A DNA stretch of 9,353 bases, taken from contig DYKH01000188.1 in assembly GCA_020722685.1 (NCBI GenBank), forward strand, positions 1-9,353, in the 5' to 3' direction. The notes under the pieces were generated by a model. That model saw only the letters and a list, made by a program, of their open reading frames with translations, had not been told where the DNA came from and searched no databases. Source of the stretch: Caldithrix sp. (lineage in GTDB: Bacteria; KSB1; UBA2214; DYKH01). Shown here piece by piece: positions 6,101 to 9,353 of the stretch. The stretch's first letter is position 1; each line of letters begins with the position of its first letter. The position numbers and the translations under genes were made by a program.

Positions 6101-8691
6101 AGAGCGGGTTCAAGATGGTGGATAAGGTTGCCAAAGAAGCCGTTAAATGGACGACGATGAAGGCAATCCGCGATACCATCAGACAGGCAAAGACTCTCGA
6201 CCGGGCGATCAAAGGAGGTTTGATCCAGCATGCCGCAAAGATGAGCAAGGATATCAGGTCGGAGTTCCTAGCTAGAATCGCCAGGGCCACTACCCCTGAG
6301 GCAGGGCTGTCGATCATCATGGACATGGAAGCGGCGAAGCTCGAAGCCAACCGCCGCCGGGCCTATGTCGAGCTACGCCAAGCACTGAAGAAGCTCAGCC
6401 CAAAGACTCTCCGGCCGGAGTACAAGGAGATGGCAGCCGATCTGCTGAAGCGAATCGCCAGCGCGAAGGCTCTCGACGAGGCGAATGAGACCACCCAGTT
6501 CCGACAGTTCAACACCATCGAACTACATGAGCTGGCCGAGGAAGCCCAACTCATCAGGTATGCCAGCGACACCGACAACAAGATCATCTTCGGCCGTCAG
6601 CTCAAGGACGCGGTTCAGGTCGGTGCCGACATCGAGGCGCACATCATGACCGAGCCGGCCATCACGGATGAGCCGACCGGGAAAGACGAGAAGAGCTTCT
6701 TCCGGTGGTTCTTTGACGAGGGGTCGATGAACTGGGAAGCTGTGGTTGAACGCATGGGGCCTGTTGCTTATGACTTATTCTATGCCAAGCTCAACGATGG
6801 ATACCGGAAGGGTCTCAGCCTGTGGTATGAGGGCCGCGATTCCGTCTCCAAGGCGATGGAAGCGGTTGGGCGTCCCAGACAGGACATCGAGACTGCTAAA
6901 TGGGCCGGCGAAACAGTCGAGATCCCCACTACCACCGGCACTGCCAAGATGAGCCGGGCGCACCGGCTGAACCTCGTGGCTTCGGCCATGGACGCAAGCA
7001 CCAGGAAGGAAATCCTGAAAGCCGGCGTCAAGACCGATCGCAACTCCAACGAGTTGATGAAGTTCTCGGAAGCCGACCTACAGGCAATCGAGGATTCTCT
7101 GACTGCCGACGAGAAGGCCATTCTGAAGGCCATGCGGGAGTTCGTGAACAGCAAGCTCAAGGCGGCCGTCAACGAGACATGGGTCCTTCTGTCCGGGGCG
7201 GAACGGGCGTTCCGGTCAGACTACTGGCCCCGGATTCGGGAACGTGCGGAAACCGGCATGAACAGATGGCAAACCGCCTGGACCGCAAAGCATCCCCTCC
7301 TCGAAGGGCTTGGCATCTTCAAGGAGCGAACGGGCGGGAAGTCACCTTTGATCATCGGTGACGTGTTCCATGTGTTTAACCAGCACATCAAGAAGGCGAC
7401 GACGTTTGCCGGCCTGGCTGTCCCGATCCGAAACATCAAGGTGGTCATGAAATCCGGCGGGGTTGAGAAAGCTGTGAACAACCGATTCGGGGTCCAGTTC
7501 TCGCGGCGGATCGATAACCACCTCGATGCGCTCCAGGACATGGGCGCGAAGGAAGGCGGCGAGCTGAACCGTGGGTTGTTCGTGCTTCTGCGGAATATCG
7601 GCACGTCAGTTCTGGGACTCAATCCACGGTCGATGCTGAAGCAGTTTGGCGGCCTCATGACCCAGGCTACCGAGTTCGGGGTTGATGACATGCTGGCCGG
7701 GCTTTCCGGGCTTATCGGCGGGAAAAAGCTCCATGAGCAGATTTTCAAGTATTCGCCGAAGCTCCGGGAGCGATATGACTCCTCCGGCGCTCGTCTGATT
7801 ATGCCGGTATTCGGCGGAGATGATTCGTTCCTCACCGGGAAGGCCGAAGTGGGACGCCACTACCTCAGCAAGATGCAGGAATTGAGCATGCTGGGATTAG
7901 AGAGATTCGACCAGTTCATCATCCAGTCCATCTGGAAGAGTTCCGAGAACCAAGTGCGCCGGGAAAACCCTGATCTTTCAGGCGATGAGTTCTGGGAGAA
8001 GGTGGCGGCCCGCGCAGAACAGGTGACGGCGAGGACCCAGAACACCACTAGTGTCATTGACATGAGCGGGATAGCTCTTGAGTCACGCAAGGCTCCCACA
8101 TGGAAGGTTGTTACGGCCTTCCAAAGCCAAGGCAACGCCATCTACAACATCATGCGCCGGGCCATCTACCAGTATGGCAGGGGCAAGATCGGGAAGGGCG
8201 AGATGGCCCGGCGGATCATTCTGGGCAATATCGGCAATGCGCTCGTGGTCGCGCTCATTGTGTCACTGTTCGGTGGTAGTGGGGAGGAGACCGAAGAAAA
8301 GCGCGAAGAGAAACGCCGCATCGGCAAGATCCTATCCGGCATCATCCAGGAACAGTTCGGCATGATTTACGGCGCCGGCACGCTGAATGCGTCTATCCGG
8401 TCGATCATTGAGGCCATCAATGATAGCAAGGGTTCCTGGCTCCAGACCCGAGGAATGGAAAATGTGGTAGAATCCACCATCAACAATGCTATCCGTAGCG
8501 TATCGGACATCATTCGCGGCGTGGTAAAATGGGGTGAGCGATTCAAGAGCGGAGTGCGGAAAGGGCAGGAGCAGGGTCCAGCCTATCTCAAGTCTGGCGT
8601 TATGCGCGGATTGGAGTCTTTGATGGCTGTTTACGGCCTGCCCAGGTTCCCGTTGCAGTATGTTTCAGAATTGACCGGGTGGAGAAAATGA
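1..8691 (+). CDS. DarB-like large polyvalent phage protein: N6-adenine methyltransferase + Strawberry-notch helicase + helical/membrane C-terminal region (5' partial)
   Basis: The frame is open from base 1 without a stop until TGA at 8689-8691, so the start is upstream; ATG 283 has no ribosome binding site and lies inside a folded-looking segment. Order seen: (Ala-Ala-Leu/Pro-Pro)n repeats (1-162); alpha/beta segment with GFIIRE and FSLNDAISMVLQSW (about 230-450); Gly/Pro linker (480-900); methyltransferase (about 900-1790); Gly/Ser linker (1870-2300); superfamily 2 helicase of Strawberry-notch type (2340-4440) and its C-terminal extension with YFLTGDVVRA (to about 5690); Ala/Gly linker; long helical region (about 5980-8690) with one membrane segment (8215-8274). 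Known: giant multidomain phage and conjugative-element proteins of this layout, including P1 DarB, are thought to enter the cell with the DNA and counter restriction. Inferred: the same role here. Nested genes occupy both linkers. Domain calls are firm; the biological role is by analogy. The unseen N-terminus could hold further domains. Confidence 0.88.
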   Translation, partial: AALPAALPAAPPAALPAAPPAALPAALPAALPVVPPAIQPIAPVAPPIAPVARPAPIATPQASPSANANEIIPQSKEEVVSALRAGKTVRLGTSMFQILKAPKNGFIIRERSDDSPWNVITTSGNPLTGGFSLNDAISMVLQSWQEPLASAPVPGHILIHEDGSGKQVSEGGGGKQGAGVSSPAPVSPGRYPQGVVLQGQTAQKTVQEPIVPAPGPVAPGGLPKGGHVAPPVHEAPGGVGARGQPGGKPAIASEALGMPAESVRKAGQAVPGAQVGTEGNRPLGRGPEGVSESVGRPGGVNIPALARALVPFIERSVSEKRKMDNPALEEAAAKAMGMTRKELVADPQYSKKIVQESFESALVQHIRKNNVTDIGELTDLYNNQPNLNQRTGTSVTNQAYSTPVNLVGMLTKALGVKPSDTVLEPTAGTGLLVSAMPNRDGNGMFLNEIDPRRLILLRDSFPKAKITDHDATVRIPGRQVSVVVANPPFGQLEKPVIVSTQKGVIREFPISKLEHLIAWRAMERMEDDGVSALIFGADREPGIHGTNKSFLTALYNQFNVKGHFEIDGKLYSRQGAAWPITVLLIQGRRDFRSGTEITPPSVVPRFSSWSEVQAKTEQIGKEINRAKVSGNRSGGVPLSSPSGDHAGSEGSGGTSGGSSGTSGQKMAEKMEGPESEGRNRTGSRRGRKSVVAEASVGSGAVSSGTTTHPTSAPSVPKAVSEAAKPELRPARGGEVQPGHNLEQPLHGTERSRIVEKEEKRTELQTTYKEKSKASSGSNLIPVNLENPIREALENLEKSEHKTIDEYVADELGVDVEALYGFLDGVQVDAVGLAIQAVKQDAAIVNADQTGVGKGRTAAVMIHWALKNGKLPLFMTEKAALFADIYRDLRDTMGADLRPFILNSDGIVTEGETKKVIWKPPSAVEQNRVLNNMKAKDLSDFGPDGKYDFILSTYSQIGSRDTDKAGVLKALKIDALTAGNTFFPILDEAHNASGINSGTGEYVKEILENNGGVYYLSATWAKRPDSMGIFFKAIGGDPEALTEAFIRGGAGMQELVVSTMASSGRYIRREQDFSDIKWHKNVTPENMIPAERKIADEAMRCVRSIVSFASEINEFLKDKDNVDNIIAMIPGGMDISQEEQNDVAKSVGTPDEFSTVHHFVEQLLAAVKTKRTVARAIEMVKAGQKPVIAIRNTMESLIEKIEPGDMGEFHGTYKDLLKIILRNGASFIARDPMDPRKRITVRIRFEEMPPAMKAAYVSAMQEIDSAEIPDDLPFSPIDYIENEIRKAGYQVGEITGRSKYLDYSGGGVPTISVRPGTENTPKRKNEILKGFNDGQIDVLVINESGATGISAHSSKTVKDQRQRTMLIIQPLLDINKFMQILGRIHRKGAVTSQEQATHLIQGKPATYGHPYYEYIQSGMEMELRPAAVLQNKMKSLNAQTSSNQKGHHEVATIDFFNKYGDAIAVNWVRDNPEVGVAIKAFTKDSLDVATDVNASWVARRISILPQEIQIKFWSEVSKQYVQKIAYLDAIGKNDLKPISMKEADATTINKIELPLPKEGNAPPVVLEENMITTKGNPQTIEEAEKAVTPIDLYRFGEAEEREAVFFQDLAKENRSREEAGKELRWNIEEIRRNNQIQKSRLTEQFKPGTRVYYQIDDNTIIPAIVTAAMVETGSSKGNPFTNGKIWFMLATPMPFGNISVNMGDMLGANTLTRSQQDSFVADWQKVYADSKTKRERRYFLTGDVVRAASLYSGKTQVVQFQRSDKSMDYGWLLPKGFTKDQLEAPPVEATDKDVLKRLRDWETVVSSQKTVRFLPVNESRLEVIIKKNCKAGKAILADRELPEIMGKDAQYDYFSEKKIGSQKVFAETVWPADGKWPAIFARIKEILSKFKERITIPGKELFGGGTSDRTGALLLFGNRPAGVGGRGKQLNAVAKWASRGMSAAFDLAGQIAASGKSFVSFVSGLASRGLATARRFAAELWKDAHLLLASTSLNPRRGAVISIEAAKRAWEEAKKKAFAENWGKKESAVFQSGFKSGFKMVDKVAKEAVKWTTMKAIRDTIRQAKTLDRAIKGGLIQHAAKMSKDIRSEFLARIARATTPEAGLSIIMDMEAAKLEANRRRAYVELRQALKKLSPKTLRPEYKEMAADLLKRIASAKALDEANETTQFRQFNTIELHELAEEAQLIRYASDTDNKIIFGRQLKDAVQVGADIEAHIMTEPAITDEPTGKDEKSFFRWFFDEGSMNWEAVVERMGPVAYDLFYAKLNDGYRKGLSLWYEGRDSVSKAMEAVGRPRQDIETAKWAGETVEIPTTTGTAKMSRAHRLNLVASAMDASTRKEILKAGVKTDRNSNELMKFSEADLQAIEDSLTADEKAILKAMREFVNSKLKAAVNETWVLLSGAERAFRSDYWPRIRERAETGMNRWQTAWTAKHPLLEGLGIFKERTGGKSPLIIGDVFHVFNQHIKKATTFAGLAVPIRNIKVVMKSGGVEKAVNNRFGVQFSRRIDNHLDALQDMGAKEGGELNRGLFVLLRNIGTSVLGLNPRSMLKQFGGLMTQATEFGVDDMLAGLSGLIGGKKLHEQIFKYSPKLRERYDSSGARLIMPVFGGDDSFLTGKAEVGRHYLSKMQELSMLGLERFDQFIIQSIWKSSENQVRRENPDLSGDEFWEKVAARAEQVTARTQNTTSVIDMSGIALESRKAPTWKVVTAFQSQGNAIYNIMRRAIYQYGRGKIGKGEMARRIILGNIGNALVVALIVSLFGGSGEETEEKREEKRRIGKILSGIIQEQFGMIYGAGTLNASIRSIIEAINDSKGSWLQTRGMENVVESTINNAIRSVSDIIRGVVKWGERFKSGVRKGQEQGPAYLKSGVMRGLESLMAVYGLPRFPLQYVSELTGWRK
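121..162 (+). repeat. 21-bp tandem duplication (IAPVAPP / IAPVARP)
   Basis: Two adjacent 21-base units, 121-141 and 142-162, share their first 16 bases and differ by a few bases at the end. They encode IAPVAPP and IAPVARP, continuing the Pro/Ala-rich spacer of the giant protein. This is a second repeat period directly after the 12-base array. Confidence 0.9.
479..901 (+). CDS. ORF A: nested out-of-frame gene in the first linker of the giant gene, function unknown
   Basis: This frame is +1 relative to the giant gene and ends at TGA 899-901. It encodes up to 140 residues from ATG 479; GTG 491 (GAGG 6 bases upstream) and GTG 518 (GGAGG at 507-511, 6 bases upstream) are better placed for ribosome binding, so the start is uncertain. 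I do not recognise the family. The product is Lys/Arg/Leu-rich and apparently helical, with a hydrophobic patch (RLRALWLLEVYPRVAMWLL) too charged for a clear membrane helix, and ends EEDRKAFLKALDDLAA. Evidence for coding: third-position GC counted over 518-898 is 82% in this frame and 38% in the giant frame. The giant-frame translation here is Gly/Pro/Val filler. A 12-base direct repeat (gtggaaaacaag, 491-502 and 518-529) gives VVENK twice. The alternative is a chance open frame in a GC-rich linker. Confidence 0.5.
   Translation: MRMVVENKCRRVVVENKAQELAAQLRSVLDAIPKVLCFKVKRLKKPSKSPLFRLRALWLLEVYPRVAMWLLRSMKLREELEHVANLGESLLLHLKRLGCPPKASEKQVRLSLAPKSEPREIGLSEEDRKAFLKALDDLAA
898..901 (+). promoter_or_regulatory. 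GTGA overlap: ORF A stop over a possible internal GTG start of the methyltransferase-helicase module
   Basis: TGA 899-901 ends ORF A. GTG 898-900 is in the giant frame, so the two overlap by four bases in the manner of translationally coupled genes. The giant protein turns from Gly/Pro filler to ordinary helical sequence (NIPALARALVPFIERSV) exactly here. No strong ribosome binding site precedes it, so any initiation would depend on ribosomes ending ORF A. This is inference from the arrangement. Confidence 0.3.
1190..1790 (+). other. N6-adenine-type DNA methyltransferase domain within the giant protein
   Basis: The domain begins with QAYSTP (about 1192-1209), as in many adenine methyltransferases where an xxTP motif precedes the SAM site. 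Motif I, EPTAGTG, is at 1270-1290; the acidic NEID strand end at 1339-1350; DHDAT at about 1402-1416; catalytic motif IV NPPF at 1456-1467. The remaining strands follow through ITVLLIQGRR (to about 1770). All expected SAM-binding and catalytic residues are present, so it should be active. In phage proteins of this type it sits directly before a helicase. The likely role is methylating or otherwise protecting incoming phage DNA. Target sequence cannot be predicted. Confidence 0.85.
1861..1866 (+). promoter_or_regulatory. Ribosome binding site AAGGAG of nested ORF B
   Basis: AAGGAG lies 7 bases before GTG 1874. Both match and spacing are as good as for the two downstream standalone genes, although the site is deep inside the giant coding sequence, where it reads as Lys-Glu. 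It decides the start of ORF B in favour of GTG 1874 over the in-frame ATG 1802. Confidence 0.55.
1874..2260 (+). CDS. ORF B: nested out-of-frame gene in the methyltransferase-helicase linker, function unknown
   Basis: GTG start with AAGGAG 7 bases upstream, 128 codons, TAG at 2258-2260; frame +1 relative to the giant gene. I do not recognise the family. It starts MQKFQVIEAGEFLFLVPPGT, then a charged helix (AEGLLEDLLEQAAKRWLKKW), an acidic turn (LGLDEDERAWL), Trp/Leu-rich helices, a basic stretch (FRRLFPKRPNPSYDPRAVAR) and TLNSLFMELNALG. It looks like a soluble alpha/beta protein with no signal peptide or membrane helix. Third-position GC is 66% in this frame and 43% in the giant frame, while giant-frame sample 1201-1320 gives 60%. 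The giant frame here reads Gly/Ser filler such as GTSGGSSGTSG. It fills precisely the linker between two enzymatic domains. GLDEDERAWL loosely resembles GLSEEDRKAFL of ORF A, possibly by chance. The alternative is a non-translated shadow. Confidence 0.62.
   Translation: MQKFQVIEAGEFLFLVPPGTTLGPKEAEGLLEDLLEQAAKRWLKKWKDQRARGGIELGLDEDERAWLPRHPWALARYLLELPRIQPALQAFRRLFPKRPNPSYDPRAVARYNRGITLNSLFMELNALG
2340..4440 (+). other. Strawberry-notch-type superfamily 2 helicase core within the giant protein
   Basis: Motifs in order: atypical Walker A QTGVGKGR at 2542-2565, characteristic of the Strawberry-notch group; FMTEKAALFADIYRDL (motif Ia, from 2617); YDFILSTYSQIG (from 2836); Walker B DEAH at 2956-2967; SAT at 3046-3054; second RecA lobe from PVIAIRNTMESL (about 3553); FNDGQIDVLVINESGATGIS (motif V, ending near 4047); QILGRIHR (motif VI) at 4132-4155. 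HEVATIDFFNKYGDAIAVNW (from about 4342) begins the conserved extension, and YFLTGDVVRA (about 5209-5238) lies in its later part. All ATPase residues are intact. Expected activity is ATP-driven movement on nucleic acid; in phage it is generally fused to a methyltransferase, as here. Confidence 0.88.
5980..8688 (+). other. C-terminal helical region of the giant protein, with a transmembrane segment
   Basis: About 900 residues, largely predicted helical by composition: Lys/Ala/Glu-rich from RAWEEAKKKAFAENWGKK, through FRWFFDEGSMNWEAVVERMG and FRSDYWPRIRERAE, to TAFQSQGNAIYNIMRRAIYQ (about 8110-8175). A hydrophobic stretch, ILGNIGNALVVALIVSLFGG (about 8218-8277), is followed by a highly charged segment (EETEEKREEKRR). 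No catalytic motif is recognised. Known: C-terminal parts of large phage polyvalent proteins are often virion- or injection-associated. Inferred: this half packages the enzymes in the particle or carries them across the host membrane. Confidence refers to the helical/membrane description, not to the role. Confidence 0.6.
6037..6045 (+). other. A8G run containing an in-frame A_AAA_AAG slippery heptamer
   Basis: The giant frame reads GCC AAA AAA AAG here, so A_AAA_AAG (6039-6045) is in the correct phase for -1 frameshifting, as in E. coli dnaX. A purine-rich GGGAGGAGG (6026-6034) lies only 4 bases upstream, closer than the roughly 10 bases usual for a -1 stimulator. I see no strong downstream stem. 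A shift would add 26 codons (GIRRELGEEG... ending DGG) and stop at TAA 6123-6125, between the helicase and the C-terminal region. Confidence 0.3.
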
Positions 8692-8696
8692 GAGAA

Positions 8697-8702
8697 AAGG
8701 AG
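8697..8702 (+). promoter_or_regulatory. Ribosome binding site of the truncated exported protein
   Basis: AAGGAG sits 6 bases before ATG 8709. The extended match AAGGAGATT is identical to that of the next gene, indicating the two leaders share ancestry. It favours ATG 8709 over ATG 8688 (which overlaps the giant gene's TGA as ATGA) and GTG 8679. Confidence 0.75.
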
Positions 8703-8708
8703 ATTCGC

Positions 8709-8888
8709 ATGAGATGCTATTGCCATCTTATTCTCATGGCCCTGGTCTTGGCTGTGCTGACTCCACACATGGCGAACGGGAAAGTCTGCCTCATACCTTG
8801 TAACTTAGGCTACGTTGGAATCTACGATGGTTTGTTTGGACCGGTGGCAACGGGAACGCTGCTACACCCAGCGCTGAACAAGTTTTAA
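8709..8888 (+). CDS. Small exported protein, apparently an internally deleted paralog of the next gene
   Basis: 59 residues from ATG 8709, chosen because AAGGAG lies 6 bases upstream and the product then starts directly with a signal peptide (MRCYCHLILMALVLAVLTPH, cleavage probably around MANG). The mature part, about 35 residues, is GKVCLIPCNLGYVGIYD followed by GLFGPVATGTLLHPALNKF. The first part matches the next protein's NGKVCLVPCNSDYVGIYD, and the leaders are homologous. It thus looks like leader plus one partial repeat plus a C-terminal tail, with about 101 codons missing at the first junction. An ATG at 8688 overlaps the giant gene's stop, so translation could also be coupled. It may be a small functional secreted or periplasmic protein or a decaying remnant; the intact frame and ribosome binding site leave both open. 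Confidence 0.6.
   Translation: MRCYCHLILMALVLAVLTPHMANGKVCLIPCNLGYVGIYDGLFGPVATGTLLHPALNKF
8773..8828 (+). repeat. 56-bp repeat, copy 1 (partner at 9291-9346)
   Basis: This stretch, from CGAACGGGAAAGTCTGCC to GTTGGAATCTACGAT, matches 9291-9346 at 49 of 56 positions without gaps. Both are in the same reading frame and encode NGKVCL[IV]PCN..YVGIYD. It marks the shared segment between the truncated and the longer exported protein. Confidence 0.9.
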
Positions 8889-8897
8889 CCGATTATA

Positions 8898-8916
8898 TTA
8901 CTTCGTGAACAAGTAA
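8898..8916 (+). other. Small inverted repeat between the two exported-protein genes
   Basis: TTACTT (8898-8903) and AAGTAA (8911-8916) form a 6-base stem around a 7-base loop, just before the AAGGAG of the downstream gene. The stem is AT-rich and has no following T tract, so it is not a convincing terminator. It might mask or shape the translation start or be chance. The 41 bases between the genes otherwise hold only a weak TATATT that lacks a -35 partner. Confidence 0.2.
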
Positions 8917-8917
8917 G

Positions 8918-8923
8918 AAGGAG
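8918..8923 (+). promoter_or_regulatory. Ribosome binding site of the second exported protein
   Basis: AAGGAG lies 6 bases before ATG 8930, within the same AAGGAGATT block seen before the upstream paralog. It fixes the start, and the signal peptide begins immediately. Confidence 0.8.
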
Positions 8924-8929
8924 ATTAAT

Positions 8930-9353
8930 ATGAAATACTACTATCGTCTCGTTTTTATGACCTTGATTTTGGCTGCTCCATGCATGGTTTATGGGCAGGC
9001 TGCTTCTCTGCCCTGTCAGCTCCAATGGGGTGAGGCTATCCAAGGTGGGCAGGTGATGGCCAATGATGCATACATCATCGACAAGTTCGACGCCGCTCTG
9101 GCCTCTCTATCATTCACGGTTTGCCCAGACTGGACCGCCGCGACTACCTCTCATCTCATTGACTTTTCCACCACTCCGCAATGGCTCCAATCCTGGTGCG
9201 ACCAGGGTGATGCGGGCTCTCTGGCGACTTATGTCCAAGGGCCTCTTGCGGTTAGCGATGATAACGCCTTTCATGGCGGCGTTTTCCTGCCGAACGGGAA
9301 AGTCTGCCTTGTACCGTGTAACTCCGACTACGTTGGAATCTATGATCCAGTCG
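8930..9353 (+). CDS. Exported repeat protein, possibly beta-propeller-like or tail-associated (3' partial)
   Basis: Starts at ATG 8930 (AAGGAG 6 bases upstream) and is still open after 141 codons at the window end. A signal peptide (MKYYYRLVFMTLILAAPCMV, cleavage probably after VYG or shortly beyond) precedes QAASLPCQLQWGEAIQGG, an unrecognised region with several Cys and Trp (VCPDW, WLQSWCDQG), and then FHGGVFLPNGKVCLVPCN plus YVGIYDPV. The last segment resembles blade-type repeats in secreted and phage-tail-associated proteins (GGV.LP.GKV..VP.N....IYDP); this resemblance is from memory of the pattern. More repeats would be expected past the window. The Cys pairs suggest disulfides and hence an exported location. 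The Cys of the leader is preceded by Pro, so a lipobox is unlikely. Gene order after a virion-type giant protein suggests a particle- or host-surface-related role, which is inference. Confidence 0.7.
   Translation, partial: MKYYYRLVFMTLILAAPCMVYGQAASLPCQLQWGEAIQGGQVMANDAYIIDKFDAALASLSFTVCPDWTAATTSHLIDFSTTPQWLQSWCDQGDAGSLATYVQGPLAVSDDNAFHGGVFLPNGKVCLVPCNSDYVGIYDPV
9291..9346 (+). repeat. 56-bp repeat, copy 2 (partner at 8773-8828)
   Basis: Matches 8773-8828 at 49 of 56 bases in the same reading frame. Here it lies inside the GGVFLPNGKVCLVPCN...YVGIYDP repeat, whereas copy 1 follows directly after a signal peptide, so this copy shows the ancestral context. Confidence 0.9.

Noticed and set aside
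5622..6125. 167-codon frame on the + strand
   Set aside because: The translation is Arg/Cys/Gly-rich with no ordered appearance, and the giant frame here reads as normal protein. Only its last 26 codons matter, as the possible -1 frameshift tail.
6900..7361. 153-codon + strand frame
   Set aside because: Arg/Gly/Gln-rich shadow over normal giant-frame coding sequence; no start signal.
7221..7835. 204-codon open frame on the - strand
   Set aside because: It is antisense to well-conserved-looking giant protein sequence, rich in Ser/Arg/Pro as expected of a complement shadow, and has no recognisable domain or ribosome binding site.
8891..8900. TATATT as a -10 promoter element before the second exported gene
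   Set aside because: No TTGACA-like sequence lies 16-18 bases upstream, and the short spacing between genes fits cotranscription.
8979..8984. Lipoprotein processing site at the Cys of the second signal peptide
   Set aside because: The residue before Cys is Pro, which does not fit the lipobox; ordinary signal peptidase cleavage after VYG is more likely.
8930..9353. Diversity-generating retroelement variable region to explain the paired 56-base repeats
   Set aside because: Differences are mostly transitions and not concentrated at adenines, and no reverse transcriptase is seen in the window.

Overview
The window looks like part of a phage or prophage late region. It is dominated by one giant open reading frame, read on the + strand from base 1 to 8691. 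The frame is already open at base 1, so the true start lies upstream and at least 2,896 residues are encoded here. The protein has the architecture of a phage 'large polyvalent protein' related in concept to DarB of phage P1. From 5' to 3' it carries an Ala/Pro-rich repeat tail of unseen upstream sequence, a small alpha/beta segment, an N6-adenine-type DNA methyltransferase (EPTAGTG, NPPF), a Strawberry-notch-type superfamily 2 helicase (QTGVGKGR, DEAH, SAT, QILGRIHR) with its C-terminal extension, and about 900 residues of mostly helical sequence ending near one transmembrane segment. Proteins of this kind are thought to enter the host with the DNA and protect or process it. The host cannot be named. 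AAGGAG-type ribosome binding sites, Sec signal peptides and moderately high GC fit a Gram-negative host.

The most unusual signal is that the two low-complexity linkers of the giant protein each hold a complete out-of-frame gene on the same strand, both shifted +1 relative to the giant frame. ORF A (about 479-901) lies between the N-terminal segment and the methyltransferase. ORF B (1874-2260) lies between the methyltransferase and the helicase. In both, third-position GC is much higher in the nested frame than in the giant frame (hand counts: 82% versus 38% over 518-898, 66% versus 43% over 1874-2257), and the nested translation looks like an ordinary protein while the giant frame reads Gly/Ser/Pro/Arg-rich filler. 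ORF B has an AAGGAG ribosome binding site 7 bases before a GTG start. ORF A ends in a GTGA overlap that could couple it to an internal start of the methyltransferase-helicase module. These look like overprinted genes.

Between helicase and C-terminal module there is an in-frame A_AAA_AAG slippery heptamer. A -1 shift there would end the protein 26 codons later, giving a form without the helical/membrane half. This is only a candidate.

After the giant gene come two exported proteins, each with an AAGGAGATT ribosome binding site and a signal peptide. The second (8930 to the window end, incomplete) contains a GGVFLPNGKVCLVPCN...GIYDP segment resembling repeats seen in secreted or tail-associated beta-repeat proteins. 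The first (8709-8888, 59 residues) appears to be an internally deleted copy of the second: same leader, then a jump to the same repeat through a shared GGG.
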